A stretch of 16,773 nucleotides of DNA from Prolixibacteraceae bacterium UBA6162 (GTDB taxonomy: Bacteria; Bacteroidota; Bacteroidia; Bacteroidales; Prolixibacteraceae), in NCBI GenBank assembly GCA_002428215.1, contig DIUI01000019.1, forward strand, positions 1-16,773, given 5' to 3'. Positions 5,412 through 12,763 of the stretch are shown here, piece after piece; the stretch's first letter is position 1, and each line of letters opens with the position of its first letter. The translations under genes and the position numbers were made by a program. The notes below the pieces were generated by a model. The model saw only the letters and a program-made list of their open reading frames with translations. It searched no databases and was not told where the DNA came from.

Positions 5412-7870
5412 GAAAACAGCATAAAGAGATTATAGGTTATCAATGCCATAATCCATGCGAGCGAGGTTGTGTATAAGACCGAAAACCAACCCCACTTCCA
5501 GCTTCCGGCTTCATTTTTAATAGTGGCAACAACGCCTATACAGGGAAAGTAGATAAGAATAAAGACTAAAAATGCCATTGCCGATGCAGTATTAAACACC
5601 TTCTGACCTTGCAACTTCCCAGCTCTGTGGGTTTCAGCCTTAAGCTTCTCCTGCAGGTTTATGGTAGAATCTTCAACATCGGTTTGATAGAGGACTCCCA
5701 TGGTACTGATGATAATCTCTTTTGCCGGGAGTCCTGCCAGCAGGGCAATACTCATTTTCCAGTCGAATCCCAGCGGTGCCATTACCGGTTCAATGATATT
5801 TCCTACCCTTCCGATATAGGAATACATTAACCGGTCGGCTTCCATTTCCATAGTAAGTGTTTCCAACCGCTCTTCTGCTTCCTGCTCTGTCATGTCCAGA
5901 TCAATAACAGCAGCAATCTCCGATTCGAATTGTGCTGTGTTGGGCGTTGTTCTGGGGAAATATTCCAGAGCCCAAATTATAACAACTCCAATTAGGATAA
6001 CGGTTGCAATTTTTTTAACATAGTGCTGAGTCTTCTCCCACATATGAAATACAATATTGCGGAAGGTAGGCAAGCGGTAGGTAGGTAGCTCCATCACAAA
6101 TGGAGTTTCCTTGTTTTTGAAGATCAGTTTGTTGAAGATTTGTGCTGTAATAAATGCCAACACAATACCAAAGGCATAAATCCCTACCAGTATTAATGCC
6201 TGATATTTTTCAAAGAAGGCCGAAATAATCAGTATATAAACGGGTAACCGAGCGCTGCACGACATAAACGGAATGATTAGCATGGTTAGCAGCCGGTCAC
6301 CAGGATTGCGGAGGGTTCGGGTAGCAAGAATGGCAGGCACATTGCATCCGAAGCCCATGATCATTGGAATAAATGAGCGACCATGCAGGCCAAAGCTATG
6401 CATTACCTTATCCATAATAAACGAAGCCCGGGCCATATATCCGGTTCCTTCGAGCAACGATATAAAGAAGAAAAGGATCAGAATATTGGGAAGGAAAACC
6501 AAAACACTGCCCGTACCCGCAATGATTCCATCTATGATCAGGTCTTTCAACATACCTTCAGGCATAATGAAACGAAGTCCGTCGCTTAACCATCCAATGC
6601 CCGCATCAATCCAATCCATCGGGTAGGCACCCAATGTAAATGTTGTGTAAAATACCAGAAACAGAATCGATGCAAAAATGGGCAAGGCCAGCCATGGATG
6701 GGTTAAAATCCGGTCGATTTTATCGGAGGTATTGTGCAGCACCGGTTTTGGTTCCTGCAGTGTTTCCCTCAGTGCGCCGTTTATAAATGCATATTTGGCA
6801 TTTGTAACAATCGTTTCGCTGTCGTCGGCATACAACAACTCAATTCGTTTGATTTCGTTGTGTGTGGTTGCCGCAATGTCCATAAAATTGGTGTAGTCGG
6901 CCATTAACTCCAGAACCTGCTTATCTTTTTCGAGCAGTTTAATGGCAAGGAATCGACTCGACAATTTGTCGGTAATAGGCTTATTCTCCTTTATTTTATT
7001 GCGAATCTCCCTGATCGATGCCTCCAGTTCTGTTCCGTAGTTAATGTGCACATGCCGGGTGGCTGTATCGGTTCCTTCATAAACATTGATAACGGTTTGC
7101 AGCAATTCAGAAAGCCCTTCTCCTTTAGAACTGACAGTCGGAACGAAAGGCATGCCGGTTAGCTTACCTAGGGTTGTGAAATCAAGTTTCTGCCCGTTTT
7201 CACGAAACTCGTCGAACATATTCAGGGCCACCACCACCCTGAGATCCATGTCAATCAGCTGTGTGGTAAGAAACAGATTTCGCTCAAGATTGGTCGAATC
7301 CACCACGTTGATTACCACATCAGGGGTCTGCTCATAGATGAATTTTCGCACATAGATCTCTTCGGTACTGTAAGCTGTCAGGCTGTATGTACCCGGTAAA
7401 TCTATGAAATTGAAGGTGTATCCCTGAGCGAAGAATGTAGTTTTCTTTATATCGACAGTTACCCCGCTGTAATTGCCGACTTTCTCTTTCGAGCCCGATA
7501 GCTGATTGTAAAGCGTTGTCTTTCCGGCATTTGGATTGCCTACAAGTGCAACATTGATCGTTTTACTGCGCACAAGATCTTGACTAATCGCTATTTGTCG
7601 ATCGATAACCCCTTCGAAGGGGCTGAGTTCGGGTGTAATAAATTCGTTGAGGGGAAGTACCTCGATACGTTCGGCCTCCGACCGGCGGAGGGATATGTTG
7701 TAATTCAAAATTTTGTACTCAACGGGTCCATTGAAAGGAGCTGTCTTGATAACCTTGACCTGCTTGCCTTTAATAAACCCCATCTCAGCGATACGCTTCC
7801 TGAAGGAACCGTGGCCAAGAATTTTGGTAATCACCACGGTTTCGTTGTTCTTTATTTCGCTTAATCTCAC
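5408..7870 (-). CDS. feoAB: Ferrous iron transporter, FeoA-FeoB fusion
   Basis: Inner-membrane Fe(II) importer of 820 aa. Residues 1-73 are a FeoA SH3-like domain (LGHGSFRKRIAEMGF, SLRRSEAERIEV). A linker leads to the FeoB G domain: G1 GNPNAGKTT (111-119), G2 near GVT (136-138), G3 DLPG (157-160), G4 NMFD (217-220), and G5 near VSSKG. The membrane part has the two conserved gate regions, including GFGCNVPAI and PFMSCSARLPVY, and GLPAKEI near the C-terminus. FeoA-FeoB fusion is common in Bacteroidota, where it replaces separate feoA. The start is GTG at 7870 (M-R-L-S-E). An in-frame TAA lies a few codons upstream and there is no ATG in between, so GTG is the best start. The Cys-rich partner follows with a 4-nt overlap. 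Expression is expected to be iron-controlled, but no Fur/DtxR box is certain. Confidence 0.97.
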   Translation of the reverse strand: MRLSEIKNNETVVITKILGHGSFRKRIAEMGFIKGKQVKVIKTAPFNGPVEYKILNYNISLRRSEAERIEVLPLNEFITPELSPFEGVIDRQIAISQDLVRSKTINVALVGNPNAGKTTLYNQLSGSKEKVGNYSGVTVDIKKTTFFAQGYTFNFIDLPGTYSLTAYSTEEIYVRKFIYEQTPDVVINVVDSTNLERNLFLTTQLIDMDLRVVVALNMFDEFRENGQKLDFTTLGKLTGMPFVPTVSSKGEGLSELLQTVINVYEGTDTATRHVHINYGTELEASIREIRNKIKENKPITDKLSSRFLAIKLLEKDKQVLELMADYTNFMDIAATTHNEIKRIELLYADDSETIVTNAKYAFINGALRETLQEPKPVLHNTSDKIDRILTHPWLALPIFASILFLVFYTTFTLGAYPMDWIDAGIGWLSDGLRFIMPEGMLKDLIIDGIIAGTGSVLVFLPNILILFFFISLLEGTGYMARASFIMDKVMHSFGLHGRSFIPMIMGFGCNVPAILATRTLRNPGDRLLTMLIIPFMSCSARLPVYILIISAFFEKYQALILVGIYAFGIVLAFITAQIFNKLIFKNKETPFVMELPTYRLPTFRNIVFHMWEKTQHYVKKIATVILIGVVIIWALEYFPRTTPNTAQFESEIAAVIDLDMTEQEAEERLETLTMEMEADRLMYSYIGRVGNIIEPVMAPLGFDWKMSIALLAGLPAKEIIISTMGVLYQTDVEDSTINLQEKLKAETHRAGKLQGQKVFNTASAMAFLVFILIYFPCIGVVATIKNEAGSWKWGWFSVLYTTSLAWIMALITYNLFMLFS

Positions 7871-7892
7871 GATTTCTTCTTTTTATTAAGAA

Positions 7893-7918
7893 CAAATTAA
7901 AATAGGTCTTTGGCAAAG
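7893..7918 (-). promoter_or_regulatory. Possible feoAB promoter and 11 bp palindrome
   Basis: On the - strand TTAATTTG (7893-7900) is one mismatch from TAnnTTTG and lies 22 bp before the GTG. Just upstream is CTTTG-G-CAAAG (7908-7918), an 11 bp palindrome within the likely promoter. Position suggests an operator, but it matches no Fur or DtxR consensus known to me, and the spacing of a -33 TTTG is not right. Confidence 0.3.
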
Positions 7919-7978
7919 GTAAAATTTTATGGAGAGGCAAAAAATCGCTTTGGTCTCTTTTTTGTAGAATCTTCTCAC

Positions 7979-7986
7979 TATTTTTG
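7979..7986 (+). promoter_or_regulatory. Bacteroidota -7 box (TATTTTTG) for the HEAT-like gene
   Basis: TATTTTTG matches TAnnTTTG, 23 bp before the ATG at 8010. TTTG copies occur upstream at 7961 and 7949, giving spacings of 14 and 26 bp, neither close to the usual 19. The leader would be about 17 nt. It shares the 139 bp intergenic region with the divergent feo operon. Confidence 0.45.
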
Positions 7987-8009
7987 CGTTTCCACCTATT
8001 TACTGCATA

Positions 8010-8765
8010 ATGGACGACGAGTCCCTATACCGAAAAATACAGGATGCCCTGAATGAGATTCCCGGGAATTTCAATATTCTGGAGGAGCAGATCGACATTC
8101 AGCTTCAGATGGAGTACTTTGAGTTTGTCAAAAAATTCAGGGAAGGACCTCTGATGGATGATTTTCTAGGTGATTCTGCTGTGCTATTGGATCCTAATGC
8201 CGACATTGATACCCGAAAGAAAGTCCTTGCGGCATTGGCTTCGGTGAGCGATGTAGAAGCATTTCGTACCATTGAACGCTATCTTACGCATCCCGATCCT
8301 GAATTGAAGGATTGGGCCATTTTGGCTCTTCAGGAGAGCCGTATGTTGTTGCAAAGCTCTTTGCTTGAAGAGCAACAGGTGTTTATCTCCACCGGACTGG
8401 GCGGTAAGGGCAAGAAACTTCGTTATTTTTTGGTGTTTATTAACCAGTCGGGCGGCCAACTCACCGCCATGCAGAAGAAATTGTTACACGATGAGCTAAA
8501 ATATGCCGTTGAAAAAAACGACGGAGAGCTTGAAGAGTTTAATCAGCTTATTGATTTTAATACAGCCATGGTGGTACTGCCTGTAAAAGCCATGCTAAAG
8601 GATGTTTTCAAGGGGGTAATCGACGAATGTAACCAGTATGGAAATTTTCTAAAGCAGGATATGGTCATTACCAATGTTAAACGGTTGTCGCCCCTTGAGA
8701 TTCTTGAATTGCTCAATGAGCTTCACTCGTCCGATGAAAGCATCGGCGAATCCGACGATGCTTAA
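8010..8765 (+). CDS. HEAT repeat-like protein of unknown function
   Basis: 251 aa soluble protein with no signal peptide or membrane segment. Residues about 55-115 look like HEAT-type helical pairs (DTRKKVLAALASVSDVEAFRTIERYL, then HPDPELKDWAILALQES), where each helix pair is a protein-binding element. The middle (about 120-225) is a mixed region with GKGKKLRYFLVFIN, and the C-terminus is acidic (SSDESIGESDDA). I recognise it only as a HEAT-containing hypothetical of the kind seen in Bacteroidota; no catalytic residues are evident. It stands alone, divergent from feoAB and followed by an independently promoted tRNA. A role in iron transport is not supported beyond adjacency. Confidence 0.75.
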   Translation: MDDESLYRKIQDALNEIPGNFNILEEQIDIQLQMEYFEFVKKFREGPLMDDFLGDSAVLLDPNADIDTRKKVLAALASVSDVEAFRTIERYLTHPDPELKDWAILALQESRMLLQSSLLEEQQVFISTGLGGKGKKLRYFLVFINQSGGQLTAMQKKLLHDELKYAVEKNDGELEEFNQLIDFNTAMVVLPVKAMLKDVFKGVIDECNQYGNFLKQDMVITNVKRLSPLEILELLNELHSSDESIGESDDA

Positions 8766-8802
8766 ATGTACCATCAAATAATTTGAAAATTTACCGGCTC
8801 GC

Positions 8803-8833
8803 TTGATGCCATTGAATAAATGCACTATATTTG
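8803..8833 (+). promoter_or_regulatory. Promoter of tRNA-Arg
   Basis: TATATTTG (8826-8833) is an exact TAnnTTTG -7 box, with TTG (8803-8805) 20 bp upstream as the -33 element. Transcription would start about 7 nt before the tRNA 5' end at 8848. Confidence 0.6.
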
Positions 8834-8847
8834 CACCGCTTTAACAA

Positions 8848-8920
8848 GGTCCCGTAGCTTAATGGATAGAGCATCTGACTACGGATCAGAAGGTTGGGGG
8901 TTCGAGTCTCTCCGGGATCA
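8848..8920 (+). tRNA. tRNA-Arg (anticodon ACG)
   Basis: Full cloverleaf of 73 nt. The acceptor GGTCCCG pairs with CGGGATC (one G-T wobble), with discriminator A at 8920. The D arm is GCTT...GAGC. The anticodon stem TCTGA/TCAGA encloses loop CTACGGA, so the anticodon is ACG (Arg, CGN codons; A34 normally becomes inosine). The T arm GGGGG/CTCTC has two G-T pairs around TTCGAGT. The 3' CCA is not encoded (CAAG follows A73), so a CCA-adding enzyme is needed. It has its own promoter and terminator. Confidence 0.95.
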
Positions 8921-9253
8921 CAAGCAAATAAGGGGATTGCAGAAATGCAGGCCCCTTTTTGTTTGGCACCTTGCCCATTGCTGTATAAAAGTCGCACAAT
9001 GGCAGGTTTTAAAGGAAAATCGCCTGTTCTATATCGGAGTGTTAAATGCTTTCCACCCAATCCGTTTTCGGCTGTTTCTATTTCATATTAAGGTTGCCTG
9101 CTGAATGAATTGTTTGGGCCAGAATACTTCTATTGATAAAAATTTGGTACATTCGGTGGGATTAAACGCACAATAAAACTTTTTTTTCTCTCTATAATAC
9201 TGTGTTGCCGGGGTTGCCAAATCGCAACTCAATTAAGAAATTAAAACATAGTT
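8921..9253. other. Intergenic region between tRNA-Arg and the META-domain lipoprotein gene
   Basis: Apart from the terminator at 8930-8960 no gene is supported. A 30-codon frame starts at about 8999 (MAGFKGKSP...) but has no family resemblance. The rest holds a run of eight T (9180-9187), a TATAAT-like stretch near 9194, and a small inverted repeat GTTGC-6nt-GCAAC (9213-9228) in the probable leader of the next gene. No copy of the tRNA 3' end that would mark an attachment site was found. Confidence 0.6.
8930..8960 (+). terminator. Terminator of tRNA-Arg
   Basis: AAGGGG (8930-8935) pairs with CCCCTT (8952-8957), with an inner GCA/TGC pairing around GAAA, followed by further T. It starts 9 nt after the tRNA end, a normal position for a single-tRNA transcript. 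Confidence 0.75.
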
Positions 9254-9988
9254 ATGCCTCATCCGTTTCCTATTCCAATTACGCTTGTAATAGCCTTAAT
9301 GCTTTCCATCTCTGGATGTGCCAGTTGGTTTAGGCCGCAGGCACAACAGGTCTCCGACCCAGCGCATTATAGTCAAAACTCGCTCGACTGGCAGGGGGTA
9401 TATACCGGTCGTTTCACAGGGACCGACGCCCCTGATATTATGCTTTTGCTTAAAAATGACGAAACCTTCCGGCTGGAATCTTCCGGCTTTTCTGAGGTCA
9501 AAGGCACTTTCAGGTGGCTTGACGGAGGGAACGCCATTCAACTTGCACTTCCGCCCGATAAGGATTGGCCATCACTCTACAGGGTTGGTGAGAACCGACT
9601 CTCCCCCGTTTCGCCCGTTACCGGGCCCCTTGCCTCAAACTTCCTGATTAAAGAGTCTGATCACCTCAAGGAATCTGTCTGGCGACTGCCTACCTCTCTC
9701 ACTGGCAACGAAAATCCGCCCTACCTGATTATTAAAGCACTTGGAAATCAGATTTCCGGATTCGGTGGGTGTAATATCTTTTTTGGTAATTATTCACAAA
9801 CCGACGATCAAGGAATCTCATTTTTCAACATTGCCAGTACAAAAATGGCTTGTCCGGCCCTGGCAACGGAAGAGGCCTTTATCCAAAATCTTGGAAGGGC
9901 AGCCCGCTTTAATATAAAAAGCGATAAATTAACTTTTTATAATTCTGCAGGGGATTCGCTTATGGAATTGAGTTTAATTAGAAACTAA
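9254..9988 (+). CDS. Lipoprotein with NlpE-like and META (HslJ-type) domains
   Basis: 244 aa envelope lipoprotein. The signal peptide ends in the lipobox SISGC with lipidated C22. Residues about 44-125 resemble the NlpE N-terminal domain: YTGRFTG, then DIMLLLKNDETFRLESSGF, GTFRWLDGGNAIQL and YRVGENRL. Typical NlpE has a CxxC-type motif after YxGxLP; here the place reads GTDAPDI with no Cys. Residues about 140-243 are a META domain: VWRL, FGGCNIFFGNY, ASTKMAC and EEAFIQNLG, with C173 and C200 placed to form the usual disulfide. NlpE/META proteins are linked to envelope stress and metal or heat tolerance in other bacteria; the function here is unproven. The start is ATG at 9254. The next gene begins 11 bp after its stop. 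Confidence 0.85.
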   Translation: MPHPFPIPITLVIALMLSISGCASWFRPQAQQVSDPAHYSQNSLDWQGVYTGRFTGTDAPDIMLLLKNDETFRLESSGFSEVKGTFRWLDGGNAIQLALPPDKDWPSLYRVGENRLSPVSPVTGPLASNFLIKESDHLKESVWRLPTSLTGNENPPYLIIKALGNQISGFGGCNIFFGNYSQTDDQGISFFNIASTKMACPALATEEAFIQNLGRAARFNIKSDKLTFYNSAGDSLMELSLIRN

Positions 9989-9999
9989 TTCATTGTATT

Positions 10000-10641
10000 A
10001 TGGCATGGGTAAAAATCAAAAAATCTTTTATTGCAAGTGATGAACCAATAATTTCACTTAATAATAATCGATTCTCATACAATATTATTTTTTCCAGAAT
10101 CGCAGAGCTGGAAAAAAATCAATTTGTAACCTATTATTTTGATGAAGAAAATCGAAAGATTGGGTTTGAATTTAGTAATGTTGAAAGTCCTGACTCATTT
10201 AAAATTATTTTGAATAAGCAAAAAGGAAACTACAGTCAATCAACAGAATTGTTTTCTAAGAAATGGATCCAAAAAGTTTCAAATCAAAAGGAATTTAGCA
10301 GATTTAAACCCTCTCGAGATGGTAAAAAGTACGTGATAACGCTTATTCCAGTATTCGAATTTTCACTTAAAAGGGAGGATATCAATCAACTTAATTCAGA
10401 AGTGAAAGGGATATACCGGTACTTAGACAACAGCAATGTTGTTTATATTGGCAAAGGGCTTATTCGAATGCGGATTAAAGAACCTGCAAGACAAGATTGG
10501 AAATTTGATGTCGTTGAATATTCAGTGATTTCTGATGAGGATTTGCAGTACGAATGGGAATCTTTTTGGCTTGAAAAATTCAAGGATCAAAATGAAGGCC
10601 GTTTACCTGCATACAATCTTATTTCAGGCAGAAATCCTTAA
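10000..10641 (+). CDS. GIY-YIG nuclease-like protein with an unrecognised N-terminal domain
   Basis: 213 aa soluble protein. The C-terminal part (about 134-213) has the marks of a GIY-YIG fold: GIY at 137-139, YIG at 149-151 (VVYIGKG), Arg in IRMRI (R156/R158), a conserved-type Glu in YEWESFW (E185 or E187), and PAYN with N206. GIY-YIG proteins cut DNA as single-domain or modular endonucleases. The N-terminal 130 residues, rich in Lys, Asn and Phe, are not recognised. Base composition is about one third G+C by eye, clearly below both neighbours, which suggests transfer. It starts 11 bp after the META lipoprotein stop, with no evident promoter of its own. No methylase, integrase or repeats flank it, so a restriction or homing role is not shown. 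All core motif residues appear present, so it may be active. Confidence 0.72.
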   Translation: MAWVKIKKSFIASDEPIISLNNNRFSYNIIFSRIAELEKNQFVTYYFDEENRKIGFEFSNVESPDSFKIILNKQKGNYSQSTELFSKKWIQKVSNQKEFSRFKPSRDGKKYVITLIPVFEFSLKREDINQLNSEVKGIYRYLDNSNVVYIGKGLIRMRIKEPARQDWKFDVVEYSVISDEDLQYEWESFWLEKFKDQNEGRLPAYNLISGRNP

Positions 10642-10698
10642 TGCCCAACTTGATTAAAAGTTTATTTTATAATCACTTAGGATTTGAAACTTTGGGAT

Positions 10699-12177
10699 TT
10701 AAATAACCATCATTTCCGACGCAGCTTTTCTTCCTATCTTATCCACTGCAACAAGCTGGAAGCTTTTTCCTGCTTCAGTTTGGCAAATAAACGGAGACTT
10801 CGAAATCTGAGGTGTATGCTGGATGGTTTGCACCAGTTGGCCATCTTTGAGTACTTCATAGTGCGAAATAGGTTCATTGCCGGCAAAGCTGGTATCCCAT
10901 GATAGTTTTATCCTGTTGCCCCGTTCCAGCTTGATATTGCGTGGTGGAGTCAACCCCTCGTCGGGCAGCTGAAAGTAGTTGGTTTCGCCATTCCGCGCAC
11001 GTTCGCCAATTTTTTCCAGGTCGCGCCGTTGACGCTCGTTGAGCTGATTGGGTTCAATCTGCGCTGCATAATAGTTTTGCACCAGCTGACACCTTAACGG
11101 GTCGTCGTTTACCTCGCCAATTCCAATAATCAGGGTGTCAATTCCGGGAGTGGTAAGCACATATTCTATCAACGGTTTGCTTGGAACCTCGGGCGTTCCG
11201 ATAATACGGACAACATCCGACGGAACCCGCGACCAGCCTGGCTGCTTTGTGTACATAGTTCCGTCAGAGAAGACCTTCATTCCAATAATACCCATATTTT
11301 TAGCCTTGGCTACAGGTATAACGTTGTATTGCATGTTGAGGTAACGACGGTCGTTTACGTTGATCGAAACCAGCATACCATCCAGTAAATTCCATTGGTC
11401 GCGCTGAATCATATCCATCATCGCCGGCGCATTGTTGTGTCCCGAGAATCCGAGGTGTCTTACCAGCTTCTCATGTTTTGGATTCAAACCGGTAATGTTT
11501 GTGCCATCCCTGTAATCCCTTAAAGCAATAAGAGCTCCAAAATTTTCATTGATGTCGAGTGGAGTTTCTAGCCCTTTATAGACCACATCGACCTCCTCAA
11601 AGTTAACCAGGTTGTGGATGAGCACCATGTCAACATAGGCACCTTCGGGATATTGTCCGTCATCGTTGCCGAATAGCTGCGATAATGAACGTTTCAGGTC
11701 GGCAACGGCACCTTCTTCATGACTACCGTTGGTGCTGTTTCTTACATTGGGAAGTGTGGGATAACCGCCTTTGGCCCAACGTATCATGGTTTTGGTGGTA
11801 AGAAAGGTTTTGGCTCTCAGACCGGCATTGTAGCCCGGAGCGCCAGGTATCAGATTCAGCTTCCGAAATGCTTTGCCGTAATTTAACTGACTTGGACCAT
11901 AAACATTGGAGGTGTCGTAATAATTTACACCCAGTTGGAATGATTTCAAAATGATCTCTTCAGGCTTCACATCATCGGGAGTCCATTGAATGGAACCCTG
12001 TCCGCCCAGTCCAAATGTGGTAACCTCAAAAGGTATCTTTCCGAAGGGACGTTTCAGAGGGGCAGGTATCGAATTCAAACCAAAAGCAGATTTGGGGGCC
12101 ATTGCCGATCCGGCCAGCGCTGCAGCCGAAAGACGCATGAAATTACGGCGCGATAGGGTAGTTGGGTTTACGGTCAT
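10699..12177 (-). CDS. Tat-exported aldo/keto reductase with C-terminal fibronectin III-like domain
   Basis: 492 aa. The N-terminal Tat signal (SRRNFMRLSAAALAGSA, residues 9-25; likely cleavage near AFG, 31-33) sends the folded protein to the periplasm. The AKR TIM barrel (about 45-400) retains the tetrad D88, Y93 (YYDTSNVYG), K129 (TTKT) and H188 (VLIHN). AKRs reduce carbonyls with NAD(P)H; an exported member must bring a bound cofactor or work differently. The tail from about 408 (LTPPRNIKLERG, LSWD, HYEVLKDGQ, FQLVAVDKIGR) looks like a Fn3 beta-sandwich, common in secreted Bacteroidota enzymes and possibly for carbohydrate or surface contact. The start is ATG at 12177, and a TATATTTG box lies 41 bp upstream. 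It is convergent with the GIY-YIG gene across 57 bp. Substrate unknown. Confidence 0.9.
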   Translation of the reverse strand: MTVNPTTLSRRNFMRLSAAALAGSAMAPKSAFGLNSIPAPLKRPFGKIPFEVTTFGLGGQGSIQWTPDDVKPEEIILKSFQLGVNYYDTSNVYGPSQLNYGKAFRKLNLIPGAPGYNAGLRAKTFLTTKTMIRWAKGGYPTLPNVRNSTNGSHEEGAVADLKRSLSQLFGNDDGQYPEGAYVDMVLIHNLVNFEEVDVVYKGLETPLDINENFGALIALRDYRDGTNITGLNPKHEKLVRHLGFSGHNNAPAMMDMIQRDQWNLLDGMLVSINVNDRRYLNMQYNVIPVAKAKNMGIIGMKVFSDGTMYTKQPGWSRVPSDVVRIIGTPEVPSKPLIEYVLTTPGIDTLIIGIGEVNDDPLRCQLVQNYYAAQIEPNQLNERQRRDLEKIGERARNGETNYFQLPDEGLTPPRNIKLERGNRIKLSWDTSFAGNEPISHYEVLKDGQLVQTIQHTPQISKSPFICQTEAGKSFQLVAVDKIGRKAASEMMVI

Positions 12178-12217
12178 GGTGGTTGATTTTAGTTATCCTT
12201 TTATTGAACACAACCCA

Positions 12218-12225
12218 CAAATATA
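12218..12225 (-). promoter_or_regulatory. Bacteroidota -7 box (TATATTTG) for the aldo/keto reductase gene
   Basis: On the - strand TATATTTG matches TAnnTTTG exactly and would start transcription about 35 nt before the ATG at 12177. The -33 TTTG is not evident at the usual spacing. Confidence 0.5.
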
Positions 12226-12258
12226 GCAAAACGCCGCGAAAATTTCTGATTTCGTGGT

Positions 12259-12717
12259 CTACTTTCTGCGTACCGTTGAGCCTATAACTATGCCTGCACT
12301 AACAATAATGAGGTTCTTAATAATATACTGCCCCTCGAGTGTTAATGCGTAGGGAAACCTCGTGAATACTTCGCCCGGGAAAAACAAAATGGGCAGAAAG
12401 GTGCCAGCCATCTGCATGAACAGCAACAGTAAGGTAATCCTCATGTAGGCATGTACAATCAGACCTAGTCCAATGAGTGTCTCCAGGGTGGCCAGTCCAT
12501 AGATTATGATCTGGTCGGGTATGAGCCCAAGGGTTAATATTCGGATGGTATTTATGGCCAGATCTTCAGCCGGACTAAGCCCCGGGAAGAATTTAAGCAT
12601 ACCAAACCAAATAAAGATAATTCCAATGGAGACTCTGAGCCAATTGGTTCCATTTTTACCCATCCACTCCACTATCCGCTCGTCTACCTGATGGTAAAGG
12701 TTGATCAATTTTTGCAT
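12259..12717 (-). CDS. DoxX-family inner-membrane protein
   Basis: 152 aa with about four membrane segments: near 25-45 (LRVSIGIIFIWFGMLKF), 65-90 (IIIYGLATLETLIGLGLIV), 92-112 (ITLLLLFMQMAGTFLPILF) and 130-148 (IIKNLIIVSAGIVIG). The pattern of FxxxGxxKF after helix 1 and LExxIGLGL in helix 2 is typical of the DoxX/DoxD-like superfamily, small membrane proteins associated in various bacteria with respiratory or redox functions and whose biochemical role is mostly open. Its own -7 box lies upstream, and 81 bp separate it from the reductase gene downstream on the same strand, which has its own promoter box. The two may therefore be separate transcripts. Confidence 0.82.
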   Translation of the reverse strand: MQKLINLYHQVDERIVEWMGKNGTNWLRVSIGIIFIWFGMLKFFPGLSPAEDLAINTIRILTLGLIPDQIIIYGLATLETLIGLGLIVHAYMRITLLLLFMQMAGTFLPILFFPGEVFTRFPYALTLEGQYIIKNLIIVSAGIVIGSTVRRK

Positions 12718-12755
12718 CTCTATTGTTTTAAGAGCATTTGTTGCCCTGTTCCGAA

Positions 12756-12763
12756 CAAAATTA
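12756..12763 (-). promoter_or_regulatory. Bacteroidota -7 box (TAATTTTG) for the DoxX-family gene
   Basis: On the - strand TAATTTTG fits TAnnTTTG, 38 bp before the ATG at 12717. A TTTG stands 22 bp further upstream, slightly more than the usual 19-21. The leader would be about 30 nt. Confidence 0.5.

Noticed and set aside
6273..6626. 117 aa open frame opposite feoAB
   Set aside because: It is antisense to the conserved FeoB gate region and is a shadow of it.
8774..8786. Palindrome TCAAAT-A-ATTTGA after the HEAT-like gene
   Set aside because: A one-base centre cannot form a terminator loop, there is no T-run, and a 13 bp A/T-rich palindrome is expected by chance in such sequence.
8791..9060. 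Open frame antisense to tRNA-Arg (contains DPGETRTPNLLIRSQM)
   Set aside because: This peptide is the well-known false protein produced by translating the reverse complement of a tRNA gene. The tRNA cloverleaf explains the sequence.
8820..9104. Open frame on the + strand through tRNA-Arg (RSRSLMDRASDYGSEGWGFESLRDH)
   Set aside because: It is a translation artefact of the tRNA itself. The downstream part has no family resemblance.
10000..10641. Homing endonuclease of an intron or restriction-modification partner
   Set aside because: The gene is not inside an intron or interrupted gene, and no methylase lies next to it. Only a GIY-YIG-like domain is supported.
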